The notes under the pieces are model-generated. The model was not told where the DNA came from, did no database searches, and saw only the letters and a list, made by a program, of their open reading frames with translations. This document shows positions 25,460 through 33,120 of a DNA stretch of 64,000 nt, one piece after another; position 1 is the stretch's first letter; every line of letters begins with the position of its first letter. The DNA lies in assembly GCF_036194065.1 (NCBI RefSeq), contig NZ_CP108095.1, positions 7,750,001 to 7,814,000 on the forward strand, in the 5' to 3' direction. The stretch is from Streptomyces sp. NBC_00239. Lineage in GTDB: Bacteria > Actinomycetota > Actinomycetes > Streptomycetales > Streptomycetaceae. The translations under genes and the position numbers were made by a program.

Positions 25460-27694
25460 TCAGCCCAGGACTGCCCGCGCGTCCAGGGCGAGCGCGCCGT
25501 CCGGGCGCACCAGCAGCGGATTGACCTCGAACTCGGCGATCTCCGGATGCGCGGCGGCGACCGTGGTGATGCGCTCGACGACGGCGGCCGCGGCGGCCAC
25601 GTCCACCGCGGGCCGGCCGCGTACGCCGTCCAGGAGCGCGGCGCCGCGCAGTCCGCGCAGCAGGGCCTCGGCCCGTCGGGCCGGTACGGGCGCCAGCGCG
25701 AACGCGACGTCGCGGAGGGTCTCGGTGAGGACCCCGCCGAGCCCGACCATGGCGACGGGCCCGAACCTCGGGTCGCGGTTCACCCCCACGATCAGCTCGA
25801 CGCCGTCCGCGAGGTCGGCCATCGCCTCGACCGAGTACGAAGGGGCGCCGAGCCGACCGTCCATGTCCCGGTACGCGGCGAGGAGCGCCTCCCGGTCCGC
25901 CAGGCGCAGGGCGACACCGCCCGCGTCGGACTTGTGCAGGACGTGCAGGGCCTTGAGCACGTACGGGCCGTCGAACTCCGCGGCCGCGGCCAGGAGTCCG
26001 CCCTCGTCGGCGACCTCGCGGGCCGCCGGGAACGGCACGCCGGCGGCGCCCAGCAGTGCCCGTACCCCGTGGTAGCCGGGGTCCCGCAGCGGTGCGGCGG
26101 CGGGCGGCAGCGGGGGCACACCGCCGCTGCCGGGGTCCGGCCGGCCGGCCATCGCCGCCAGCGCGCGGGCGGCGTCCTCGGTGGCGGCGAACACCGGCAC
26201 CCCGGCCTCGGCCAGTACCCGGCAGCTCGGCGACTGCGGATACATCGACTGCACGACCAGCGGTTTCGGCGCGGTGGCGAGGTGCGCGACGATCTCCTTG
26301 GCGGCCCGGGTCTCGCCCTCCGCGAGGACGGAACCGCCGGCCGGGCCGCCGCCCAGGCCGCCCTCGGAGGCCGCGTAGCCGCCGAAGTACCCGGTCATCA
26401 GGACGGCGTCGACCTCGTCGGCGGCGAGCAGCCCCCCGACGGCGTCGGCGTACGAGAGGGGGCGCTGTTCGCCCATCCCCGCCAGGTCGACGGGGTTGCC
26501 GACCGAGGACTGCTCCCACAGCACGGCCCGCAGCCGGTCCTGCGTCGTCGCGCCGAGCTCCGGTACGTCGAGTCCGGCGTCCTCGGCCGCGTCGGCGGCG
26601 ACCGCGCCGTGGCCGCCGCCGTCGGTGAACACGGCGGTACGCCGGCCGGCCGTACCCGGGCTACCCGTACGTGGGTCGCCCGTACGCGGGCCATCCGCAC
26701 GCCGGTCGCCAGCATGCCGGTCGCCCGTACGCGCGCCATCCGCATGCCGGTCGCCCGCATGCCGGTCGCCCGCATGCCGGTCGCCCGTGCGCCGGTCGTC
26801 CGCACGTGGGCCGTGCGCCCGCGGCGCCGTGCTGAGCGCCGCCAGCAGGACGGTCATCTCCCGTGGGGTGCGGACGAGTTCGACGCCCGCGTCACGGCAG
26901 GCGGCGGCCACCACGTCGGCGGAGGTGGTGAGGGCGCCGGTGTGCGAGTGGGCGCTGCGGGCGGAGGCGGTGCCCCGGCCGGCGGTGAGCAGCACCACCG
27001 GCTTGCCCGCCGCGGCGGCCGACGCCGCGAAGGCCCGGCCGTCGCCGAAGTCCTCGGCGTACACGGCGATGGCGGAGGTGGCCTCGTGGCGGGCGCAGTC
27101 CTCGATGAGGTCGACGAGGGTGACGTCGGCCTGGTTGCCGAGGGAGACGAAGCGGGAGAAGCCGAGGCCGTGCGGGGCGCCGCGGAGCTGGAGTTCGAGG
27201 GCGAGGTTGCCGCTCTGGCTGAGCAGGGCGATCCGGCCGGGCGCGAAGCGGTCCGAGGCGAGGTACAGCTCGGTGGTGTTGTCGGCGACGCCCAGGCAGT
27301 TGGGTCCGACGAGGACCGCACCGGCGGCCCGTACGCGTGCGGCGATCGCGCGCTGGCGGGCCAGGCCGGCCGGGCCGGACTCGGCGAAGCCCGCGGTGAT
27401 GCCGACGATCGCCTTCGCACCGCAGGCCAGGGCGTCGTCGACGGCGGCCTCGAATCCCGTGCTGGGGACGGAGATCACGACGAGCTCGACGGGTTCGCCG
27501 ATCGCGGCGAGGGAAGTGGCCGCGGTCCGGCCGAGTACGGTGCCGCCGCGCCGGTTCACCAGGTGTACGGGCCGCCGGTCGGGGGCGCGCAGCGCCTGCG
27601 AGGCCACCGCGTGCCCGTACTTCGCCGGGTCGTCGCTGGCGCCGACGACGGCGACCGATCGGGGGTCGAACAGAGCGGTCAGGTCGCGTCCCAT
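25460..27694 (-). CDS. ADP-forming-type acyl-CoA synthetase (acetate--CoA ligase/Pat-like fusion)
   Basis: 744-residue protein of the NDP-forming acyl-CoA synthetase family, which makes acyl-CoA from acid, CoA and ATP by way of a phosphohistidine. Residues 1-130 are a CoA-binding Rossmann domain (LFDPRSVAVVGASDDPAKYG); about 140-480 contain the succinyl-CoA-ligase-like domains with the HTGAL loop carrying the phosphorylated His region; about 520-744 are an ATP-grasp_5 domain (GYHGVRALLGAAGVPFPAA..., PYVLKALHVLHKSDAGGV, ending FEVNPLLVRPDGALALDARAVLG). Start ATG 27694 has GGAGGG five bases upstream. Residues about 307-350 carry an extra HAGDR/TGDR repeat insert from an in-frame minisatellite. 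Likely activates the acid left after amine oxidation. Confidence 0.93.
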   Translation of the reverse strand: MGRDLTALFDPRSVAVVGASDDPAKYGHAVASQALRAPDRRPVHLVNRRGGTVLGRTAATSLAAIGEPVELVVISVPSTGFEAAVDDALACGAKAIVGITAGFAESGPAGLARQRAIAARVRAAGAVLVGPNCLGVADNTTELYLASDRFAPGRIALLSQSGNLALELQLRGAPHGLGFSRFVSLGNQADVTLVDLIEDCARHEATSAIAVYAEDFGDGRAFAASAAAAGKPVVLLTAGRGTASARSAHSHTGALTTSADVVAAACRDAGVELVRTPREMTVLLAALSTAPRAHGPRADDRRTGDRHAGDRHAGDRHADGARTGDRHAGDRRADGPRTGDPRTGSPGTAGRRTAVFTDGGGHGAVAADAAEDAGLDVPELGATTQDRLRAVLWEQSSVGNPVDLAGMGEQRPLSYADAVGGLLAADEVDAVLMTGYFGGYAASEGGLGGGPAGGSVLAEGETRAAKEIVAHLATAPKPLVVQSMYPQSPSCRVLAEAGVPVFAATEDAARALAAMAGRPDPGSGGVPPLPPAAAPLRDPGYHGVRALLGAAGVPFPAAREVADEGGLLAAAAEFDGPYVLKALHVLHKSDAGGVALRLADREALLAAYRDMDGRLGAPSYSVEAMADLADGVELIVGVNRDPRFGPVAMVGLGGVLTETLRDVAFALAPVPARRAEALLRGLRGAALLDGVRGRPAVDVAAAAAVVERITTVAAAHPEIAEFEVNPLLVRPDGALALDARAVLG
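26658..26815. repeat. In-frame 15-bp minisatellite in the acyl-CoA synthetase gene
   Basis: Degenerate copies of a 15-base GCATGCCGGTCGCCC unit, encoding HAGDR/TGDR/ADG repeats in an interdomain linker. The frame is kept on both sides, so it is an insert, not a break. Confidence 0.8.
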
Positions 27695-27695
27695 G

Positions 27696-27887
27696 TCATC
27701 CCTCCACGCGGAGGGCGGAGTTGGGGCAGCTCTCGGCGCAGTCACGGGCGGCCCGCTCGGCGCCGGCCGGGACGACGACGGGGATGACCTTCGCGTAGCC
27801 CCATTCGTCGAGTGCGACGAGGTCGGGCGCGTGCTCCTGGCACAGGCCGTAGCCCTGGCACCGGGTGGAGTCCAGCAGGAGTTTCAT
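27696..27887 (-). CDS. Single-cluster ferredoxin (P450/Rieske-partner type)
   Basis: 63-residue [3Fe-4S]-type ferredoxin, usual length for the actinobacterial class that feeds cytochromes P450. Cluster ligands are seen in CQGYGLC (C-x5-C, residues 10-16) and CAESCP (residues 49-54). MKLLLDSTRC is a typical start. It overlaps the NuoF-like gene stop by ATGA and its own stop is one base before the acyl-CoA synthetase ATG. There is no P450 in the window; the Rieske oxygenase across the divergent promoter is the plausible electron acceptor, with the NuoF-like flavoprotein as donor. Confidence 0.92.
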   Translation of the reverse strand: MKLLLDSTRCQGYGLCQEHAPDLVALDEWGYAKVIPVVVPAGAERAARDCAESCPNSALRVEG

Positions 27888-29476
27888 GGCGTTCCTTTCA
27901 GCACGGGCGGCGGCAGGGGAGCGGCAGCGCGGGAGGGGAGCGTGGTGGCGGAGACGGGCGAGACGGCCGGTGCGGGGAGCGCGGTGGCGGTGGGGCAATC
28001 GGCGGGTGCCGGCGCGGGGAGTGCGGTGGTGCCGGGCTTGGCGGCGGGGGTCAGGGCGGGGACTGCGGTGGTGGCATCGGCGGGGGTCGGCAAGGGGACT
28101 GCGGTGGTGGCGGGCGAAGCAGCCGGTGCCGACGTGGGGGGTGCGGTGGTCGCGGGCGAGGTGGCCGGTGCCGATGCCGGCGCGGGCGCGGGCGTGGGTG
28201 GCCGGGGCCGAGGTCGGGCGGGAGGTTCGGGGACCTGGGGTACGGCCACGGTGAGGCGGTTGCGGCCGGCCGCGGGTGCGGCGGCCGCGCAGGGCGGGCA
28301 CGGCGCGGCGAGATGGGAGCGGACGAGGTCGGGGAAGGAGCGGAGCAGGCTGCCCGCGATGCCGGCGGCGGCGTCGAGCAGCCCGCAGGCCCCGCGCCCG
28401 GGCAGGCCCTGCGACCAGCGGTGCAGGCGGTCCGCGGTGTCCGGTCCGGCGGCCCCGGCGGCGAGCGCGTACAGGGCGTCGCCGACGGCGCGGGTCCCGG
28501 AGACGCAGACCCCGCACTGGCGTGCGCTCTCGGCCGCGAGGTGGGCGGCCGCGTCGGCGGCCGTGGTCACGGGGCAGTCGCCGGGGGCGAGGAAGCGGAT
28601 CGCTCCGCAGCCCAGCGCGGTACCCGCGGCGGCGAGCGCACCGGGTTCGAGGGGGAGGTCCAGGGCGCGGGCGTCGACGAGTCCGCCGAACAGCCCGCCC
28701 ATCAGCGCCCCGGCCGCGGCGGGGGCGCCGTACCGCGCGGCCAGGGCGCGCAGCGGTACGCCGTACGGGACTTCGGTGAGGACCGGCCCGGCCGGGCCGC
28801 CCGACAGGGTCACCAGGGTGCCGCGGGCGATGCTGCGCCGCAGATCGGGCCGGGTGGCGGTGAGCGCGATCCGGGCGAGCGTCTCGACGTTGGAGACCAG
28901 GGTCGGCGCACCGCCGACGCCCTTCTCGTACGGGCGGGGCGGCTTGGCGGTGGGCAGCGCCGGGCCGCCGTCGATCCTGCGGACCACCGCGGTCTCCTCG
29001 CCGGCGACGTACGTGTGGCCGGTCTCGACGACCTCGACGGGCAGCGGCGGCGGGTGTGCGGCGAGGGCCCTGCGCACGCTGTCGCCGGCGACCGGGTCCG
29101 CGAGGTAGACGAAGCCGCGCACGGCGCCGGTCATCGCGGCGGCGCGGGCCAGGCCGTCGAGGACCAGGTGGGGCCGGGCCCGCAGCAGCCAGCGGTCCTT
29201 GACCGAACCAGGTTCGCCCTCCTCGCCGTTGGCCACGACGACCGGAGCGCCGCCGCGGTCGCGCACGGAGCGGAGTTTGACGGCGGCCGGGAAGCCGGCT
29301 CCGCCGCGGCCCCGCAGCCCGGACGCGGTGAGGTGGCCGAGGAGTTCGTCCGGGCCGGTGGCCGTGTCGTAGCCGCCGGCGGCGCGGTAGGCCTCGGCGC
29401 TCTCCGCCGTGCCGGGCGCCGTTCCGAGGACGGTGCCGTGCGGTGGAGCGGCCGTCGGGAGCCGGATCGTCGTCAT
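27884..29476 (-). CDS. NuoF-like FMN/Fe-S flavoprotein with long Ala/Pro/Thr tail
   Basis: 530-residue homologue of the NADH-binding subunit of complex I. FMN/NADH motifs: GLRGRGGAGFPAAVKL near residue 55, VVANGEEGEPGSVKDRW near 83, AGEETAVVRRIDGG near 160, GVPLRALAARYG (SLBB-like) near 245. The Fe-S region reads QCGVCVSGTRAV near 325, then RGACGLLD: the usual CGxCxPC triad lacks its third Cys, so the N3-type cluster may be absent or use another ligand. The last 130 residues are an Ala/Pro/Thr repeat tail. Together with the coupled ferredoxin gene it likely forms an NADH-to-ferredoxin reductase for an oxygenase rather than a respiratory subunit. ATGA overlaps on both sides. Confidence 0.88.
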   Translation of the reverse strand: MTTIRLPTAAPPHGTVLGTAPGTAESAEAYRAAGGYDTATGPDELLGHLTASGLRGRGGAGFPAAVKLRSVRDRGGAPVVVANGEEGEPGSVKDRWLLRARPHLVLDGLARAAAMTGAVRGFVYLADPVAGDSVRRALAAHPPPLPVEVVETGHTYVAGEETAVVRRIDGGPALPTAKPPRPYEKGVGGAPTLVSNVETLARIALTATRPDLRRSIARGTLVTLSGGPAGPVLTEVPYGVPLRALAARYGAPAAAGALMGGLFGGLVDARALDLPLEPGALAAAGTALGCGAIRFLAPGDCPVTTAADAAAHLAAESARQCGVCVSGTRAVGDALYALAAGAAGPDTADRLHRWSQGLPGRGACGLLDAAAGIAGSLLRSFPDLVRSHLAAPCPPCAAAAPAAGRNRLTVAVPQVPEPPARPRPRPPTPAPAPASAPATSPATTAPPTSAPAASPATTAVPLPTPADATTAVPALTPAAKPGTTALPAPAPADCPTATALPAPAVSPVSATTLPSRAAAPLPPPVLKGTP

Positions 29477-29940
29477 CGGGTGTCTCCTGTCCGGACGGGA
29501 GTGTGGATAGGGGCGGGGGTGTGGGCCGGGGAGGGGGTGGCGGCGCGGGTGCGCAGGGTGCTGACGGCGTGCTCCAGTGCGGTGCGGTCGGCCGCGGTGC
29601 GGCCGTATCCCGGGCCGGGGAGGCCGATGAGCATGCGGTGGTGGTCGAGGACGACCTCGCCGGCGAGCAGGGCGGCGACGGGGTCGCCCGCCCGGGATCC
29701 GGCGGCCACGCGGGTCACCAGCTCGGTGACCTCGGCGAGGTAGCGGAGCCAGCTGCGTCGGCTGCCGCGCAGGATCAGGCGCTCCACGCGGCGCCGCTCG
29801 GCCACCGCCGGGTCCTCCGGTCGCCGCCCTGCGGTCGCATCGGGGGACGCGGCGCCGCGCAGGGCGGCGACCGCCGTGGGGAGTTCTCGTTCCGGCTCGG
29901 GGGTGAGCCCGAGCCAGTCCAGACGCCGACGACCGCTCAT
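29473..29940 (-). CDS. Small unknown protein, first gene of the minus-strand catabolic operon
   Basis: 155 residues, Arg- and Ala-rich, mostly helical: RRRLDWLGLTPEPERELPT, VERLILRGSRRSWLRYLAEV and EVVLDHHRMLIGLPGPGYGR stand out. No signal peptide, no metal motif beyond a DHH. GGAGG is five bases before ATG 29940, and the stop overlaps the NuoF-like ATG (ATGA), so it is a real coupled gene. I do not recognise a family; a small accessory subunit of the flavoprotein would fit the position. The C-terminal TPSPAHTPAPIHTP is a flexible tail. Confidence 0.7.
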   Translation of the reverse strand: MSGRRRLDWLGLTPEPERELPTAVAALRGAASPDATAGRRPEDPAVAERRRVERLILRGSRRSWLRYLAEVTELVTRVAAGSRAGDPVAALLAGEVVLDHHRMLIGLPGPGYGRTAADRTALEHAVSTLRTRAATPSPAHTPAPIHTPVRTGDTR

Positions 29941-30084
29941 GCGTGCCTCCGGGAGGTGTGGAGGTGGGATCCCGCCGCCGCTTCCCGCCCGAAGGGATCG
30001 CGGGACGGGATCGCGGGAGGTGCGGGGGGTACGGGGACCAAGTGGATGCGGGACCGCGGGGACAAAAGCCCGGGCGGGCCGGGT

Positions 30085-30165
30085 GGACCGGGCGGATCAG
30101 GCAGATCAGGCAGATCAGGTAGATCGGGTAGATCGGGTAGATCAGGTAGATCGGGTGGACCGGGG
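30085..30165. repeat. Nine tandem 9-bp AGATCAGGT-like units
   Basis: Units of 9 bases (AGATCAGGC, AGATCAGGT, AGATCGGGT) run without gaps inside the 530-base region between the two divergent catabolic operons. This region (29941-30470) contains no gene; besides the repeat it holds two palindromic operators and candidate promoters. The repeat lies in the 5' untranslated region of the leftward operon. Confidence 0.85.
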
Positions 30166-30264
30166 TGGCCCGAGCGGAGCGGGCGGGCCGCGCGGCCGCT
30201 TTCCGCGCCGGTGAGCTGGGCAAATGCGGAGCGGTGCCGGAGCGGCGACAGGAAAACGCGTTTG

Positions 30265-30280
30265 CTGACCGATCGGTCAG
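30265..30280. promoter_or_regulatory. TetR-type operator O1, CTGACCGATCGGTCAG
   Basis: Perfect 16-base palindrome between the divergent operons. Its GACCGATCGGTC core is of the kind bound by many actinobacterial TetR repressors. An identical copy begins 32 bases to the right. Confidence 0.85.
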
Positions 30281-30296
30281 GCAAGAATTACGCTAG

Positions 30297-30312
30297 CTGA
30301 CCGATCGGTCAG
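30297..30312. promoter_or_regulatory. TetR-type operator O2, identical to O1
   Basis: Second identical perfect 16-base palindrome. Its start is 32 bases from the first, close to three DNA turns, so two dimers would sit on the same face. An additional half-site ATCGGTCAG lies at 30361-30369. It sits 11 bases upstream of a candidate rightward -35. Confidence 0.85.
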
Positions 30313-30322
30313 TGAACAAGTC

Positions 30323-30351
30323 TTGACCCGGCGGAAATGAGCCAGCAATCT
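30323..30351 (+). promoter_or_regulatory. Candidate promoter of the Rieske/pot operon
   Basis: TTGACC at 30323-30328 and CAATCT at 30346-30351 with a 17-base spacer, downstream of operator O2 and before the half-site at 30361. Matches are moderate (5/6 and 4/6 to sigma-70-type consensus). Confidence 0.4.
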
Positions 30352-30470
30352 GGCTGTCCAATCGGTCAGCCTGGTCCCGGCTTCCCGCCCCGACCGCCTG
30401 TCCGCTGCTGGGTCGCCTCGCCATCGAACGCCGACACCGATCGCCGCCCGCCGGCACGGAGGAGTCACCG

Positions 30471-31703
30471 ATGCGGTCCAGAGCTCCCGAAACACCGATC
30501 GGCCACCCCGGACGATCCGCCGACGCCCGCGCGGAGGCCCGCGCTCCCGCCGTCCCCGCTGACGTCCCCGCCGGCGCCCCTGCCCCCGCCGCTCCCGGCC
30601 CCGCGCTCCCGGCGCGCTACTACACCGATCCCGACACCGCCGCCGCCGAGACCCGGCACGTCTTCGCCAAGGCCTGGCAGCTCGTCTGCCACGAATCCGA
30701 CCTGCCGAACCCGGGCGCCCGGCTCGCCGCGACCGTCGCGGACCGGGAGGTCCTCGTGGTCCGCACCGAGGACGGCGGTCTCGCCGCCCACCTCAACGTC
30801 TGCCGCCACCGGGGCACCCGCCTGGTCACCTCCCCCGAACCGGGCGGCAAGGCGATCCGCTGCCCGTACCACGGCTGGACGTACCGCCTCGACGGAAGCC
30901 TGGTCGGCGCGCCCGAGGCACGGCAGATCCCCTGCCTCGACAAGCCGGCGCTCGGCCTGTTCCCGGCCCGCGTCGAGTCGTTCCTCGGCTTCGTCTTCGT
31001 CAACCTCGACCCCGAGGCCGTACCCCTGGCCAAGAGCTGCGCGGGCCTGGCGCAGGCCGTCGGCCACTACGCCGGAGCCGACCTGGTGCCCGTCGGCCGC
31101 GCCCGGATCCACGACGTGGCCACCGCCGAAGTCCAAGAGGCCAACTGGAAGGTGGCGGTCGACAACTACCTGGAGGGCTACCACGTACCGGTCGCCCACC
31201 CTGGCCTGATGCGGCTGCTCGACTACCAGGGCTACACCTGCGAGATCGACGAGTCCTACGCGCTGTTCGCCTCGCCGCTGCGCGACAAGCCGTCCTCGAA
31301 CTGGGCCGAGCGCCTCTACCAGCGCATCACCGCACCCATGCCCGGCCTCGCGGAAGCCGACCGCCGGGTCTGGCGGTACGCGGTCATCTACCCGAACACC
31401 CTCATCGACTTCTACCCCGACCACGTGCTGGCCTGGACCGCGATCCCCACGGCCGTGGACCGGGTGGCCGTGCCCGGCGCGTTCTACACCCGCCGCGGCA
31501 CCGGCCTGCGCACCCGCCTCGCCCGGCGCCTGAACATCCACATCGGCTGGATCACCAACGACGAGGACGCCGAGCTGGTCGCCCGCGTGCAGAAAGGGCT
31601 CTCCACCCCCGGGTTCGAGCCCGGACCGCTGTCCCGACGCGAGTCCGCGGTCGCCTGGTTCGCCGACCGCATCCGCGCCGACCTCGACGGCCCGCACCCG
31701 TAG
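30471..31703 (+). CDS. Rieske non-haem iron oxygenase, alpha subunit
   Basis: 410-residue ring-hydroxylating/amine-demethylating type oxygenase. The [2Fe-2S] ligands are CRHRG (Cys111, His113) and CPYHGW (Cys131, His134); the mononuclear iron site is in NWKVAVDNYLEGYHVPVAH with both His residues. The first 45 residues are a disordered Ala/Pro-rich extension. GGAGGAG lies eight bases before ATG. This subfamily includes oxygenases acting on glycine betaine, carnitine and stachydrine; the neighbouring polyamine-type transporter and amine oxidase support an amine substrate. No dedicated reductase follows, so the ferredoxin and NuoF-like protein of the divergent operon are candidate partners. Probably controlled by the two palindromic operators upstream. 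Confidence 0.93.
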   Translation: MRSRAPETPIGHPGRSADARAEARAPAVPADVPAGAPAPAAPGPALPARYYTDPDTAAAETRHVFAKAWQLVCHESDLPNPGARLAATVADREVLVVRTEDGGLAAHLNVCRHRGTRLVTSPEPGGKAIRCPYHGWTYRLDGSLVGAPEARQIPCLDKPALGLFPARVESFLGFVFVNLDPEAVPLAKSCAGLAQAVGHYAGADLVPVGRARIHDVATAEVQEANWKVAVDNYLEGYHVPVAHPGLMRLLDYQGYTCEIDESYALFASPLRDKPSSNWAERLYQRITAPMPGLAEADRRVWRYAVIYPNTLIDFYPDHVLAWTAIPTAVDRVAVPGAFYTRRGTGLRTRLARRLNIHIGWITNDEDAELVARVQKGLSTPGFEPGPLSRRESAVAWFADRIRADLDGPHP

Positions 31704-31766
31704 CCGTAGCCGTAGCCGCACCCGCACCCGTAGCCGCACCCGCACCCGCAGCCGCGCCTCCCGACG
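31700..31766. repeat. Hexamer repeats GTAGCC/GCACCC after the Rieske gene
   Basis: About ten degenerate copies of a 6-base unit directly after the stop codon. The whole spacer 31704-31988 is C-rich low-complexity sequence without a gene. Confidence 0.7.
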
Positions 31767-31988
31767 GCCACCCCGCCGTCCGTGCGTACCGCCCGCGCGC
31801 TGCCCGTACCGCCCGCGAGTTCCCCGTACCGCCCACGCCGACCCCTGCGCCCGCGCGGCCCCCACCCGCGCAGCCCCTGCGTAAGCCCCGGCCACCCGGA
31901 GGCGCCCCCCGCCGCCCGTGGCACCCGCCCGTACGCACGCCCCCGCTCGTTCCCGCCGTCCCCCCGCGGCCCTACGGAGAGGACCCCC

Positions 31989-33119
31989 ATGTCCCCCGAG
32001 GAACTCCCCCCGACCAGACGCTCGTTCCTCCGCGCCGGTACCGCCGCCGCCCTCGCCCTCACCGCCGCCGGCTGCGGCTTCGCCTCCGACGGCGGTGCCG
32101 ACGCCAAGGCGGCCGCGGAGACGCCCGTCGAGGTCAAGGTCGACGGCGACCTCGTCTACTTCAACTGGGCCGACTTCGTCGACCCCGCCGTCTTCGAAGG
32201 CTTCGAGAAGGAGTACGGCGTCAAGGTCGTCCAGTCGAACTACGACTCCATGGAGGGCATGGCGGCCAAGCTCAACGCCGGGAACCGCTACGACATCATC
32301 TTCCCCACCGCGAAATGGGCCCAGCGCCTGGCCGCCGGCGGCAGGCTGCGCAGGATCGACCACGCCCGGCTGCGCAACGCCGACGCCGTCTTCGGCGGGT
32401 ACGACTACTTCGCCGACCCCTGGTACGACCGCCGCTCCGCGCACACCGTTCCGTTCACCATGTACAAGACCGGCATCGGCTGGCGCCGGGACCGGCTCGG
32501 CGACCTCACCGGCTCCTGGGACGACCTGTGGAACGAGAAGGCGAAGGGGAAGGTCTTCGTCCTCGACGACCGTGACGAGGTGCTCGCCATCGGCGCGCTC
32601 AAGCACGGCCTCGACCTCACCACCGGCGACCGCGGCGACCTCGACCGCGTCACCGACACCCTCCGCTCGCTCCGCCCCCACCTGCGCGGCTTCTCCAGCG
32701 ACAGCTACAACAACCTGCTCAACGGCAACGCCGACATGACCCAGGCGTGGAGCGGCGACATGGCGGCGATGCTCGCCCAGGCCGAGGACCCCGCGGTCTT
32801 CGGCTTCGAGGTCGCCAAGGAGGGCGCCCCGGTCAACTCCGACTGCTACGCCATCCCCGCCAACGCGCGGCACCCCGGCACCGCGATGCTCTTCATCGAC
32901 TACATGCTCCGACCGGAGAACGTGAAGAAGAACATCGAGTACATCGGCTACCCGATGCCGGTCCGCGGCAGCGAGGCCACGTACGCCGCGCTCGTCGAGC
33001 CGTTCCCCCAGTGCCTGGTGACGGCCGAAGACCTCGGCGCCGACCTCTTCTACCGCAACAGCGACGCGCGCGGCGAAAAGGCCCGGGACGCCGCCTGGAC
33101 CGACGTGAAGGCCGGCTGA
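31989..33119 (+). CDS. potD: Spermidine/putrescine-type substrate-binding lipoprotein
   Basis: 376-residue solute-binding protein for a polyamine-type ABC importer. The N-terminus has a Tat motif (TRRSFLRAG) followed by lipobox TAAGC, so it is exported folded and anchored to the membrane. The mature part matches the PotD/PotF fold: LVYFNWADFVDPAVFEGFEKE, YDIIFPTAKWAQRLAAGG, NADMTQAWSGDMAAML, and a C-terminal YIDYMLRPENVK-like segment (FIDYMLRPENVKKN). The expected acidic pocket residues cannot be verified without a structure. GAGAGGA lies before ATG. First transporter gene of the rightward operon; true substrate may be a larger amine. Confidence 0.92.
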   Translation: MSPEELPPTRRSFLRAGTAAALALTAAGCGFASDGGADAKAAAETPVEVKVDGDLVYFNWADFVDPAVFEGFEKEYGVKVVQSNYDSMEGMAAKLNAGNRYDIIFPTAKWAQRLAAGGRLRRIDHARLRNADAVFGGYDYFADPWYDRRSAHTVPFTMYKTGIGWRRDRLGDLTGSWDDLWNEKAKGKVFVLDDRDEVLAIGALKHGLDLTTGDRGDLDRVTDTLRSLRPHLRGFSSDSYNNLLNGNADMTQAWSGDMAAMLAQAEDPAVFGFEVAKEGAPVNSDCYAIPANARHPGTAMLFIDYMLRPENVKKNIEYIGYPMPVRGSEATYAALVEPFPQCLVTAEDLGADLFYRNSDARGEKARDAAWTDVKAG

Positions 33120-33120
33120 C

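Noticed and set aside
26658..26815. Possible frameshift or pseudogene in the acyl-CoA synthetase
   Set aside because: The reading frame is continuous, and conserved domains on both sides are in the same frame; it is an in-frame repeat insert.
29937..30284. 115-aa minus-strand frame with repeated LPD units
   Set aside because: It only translates the 9-bp tandem repeat, crosses the operators, and has no ribosome binding site; treated as a non-coding repeat.
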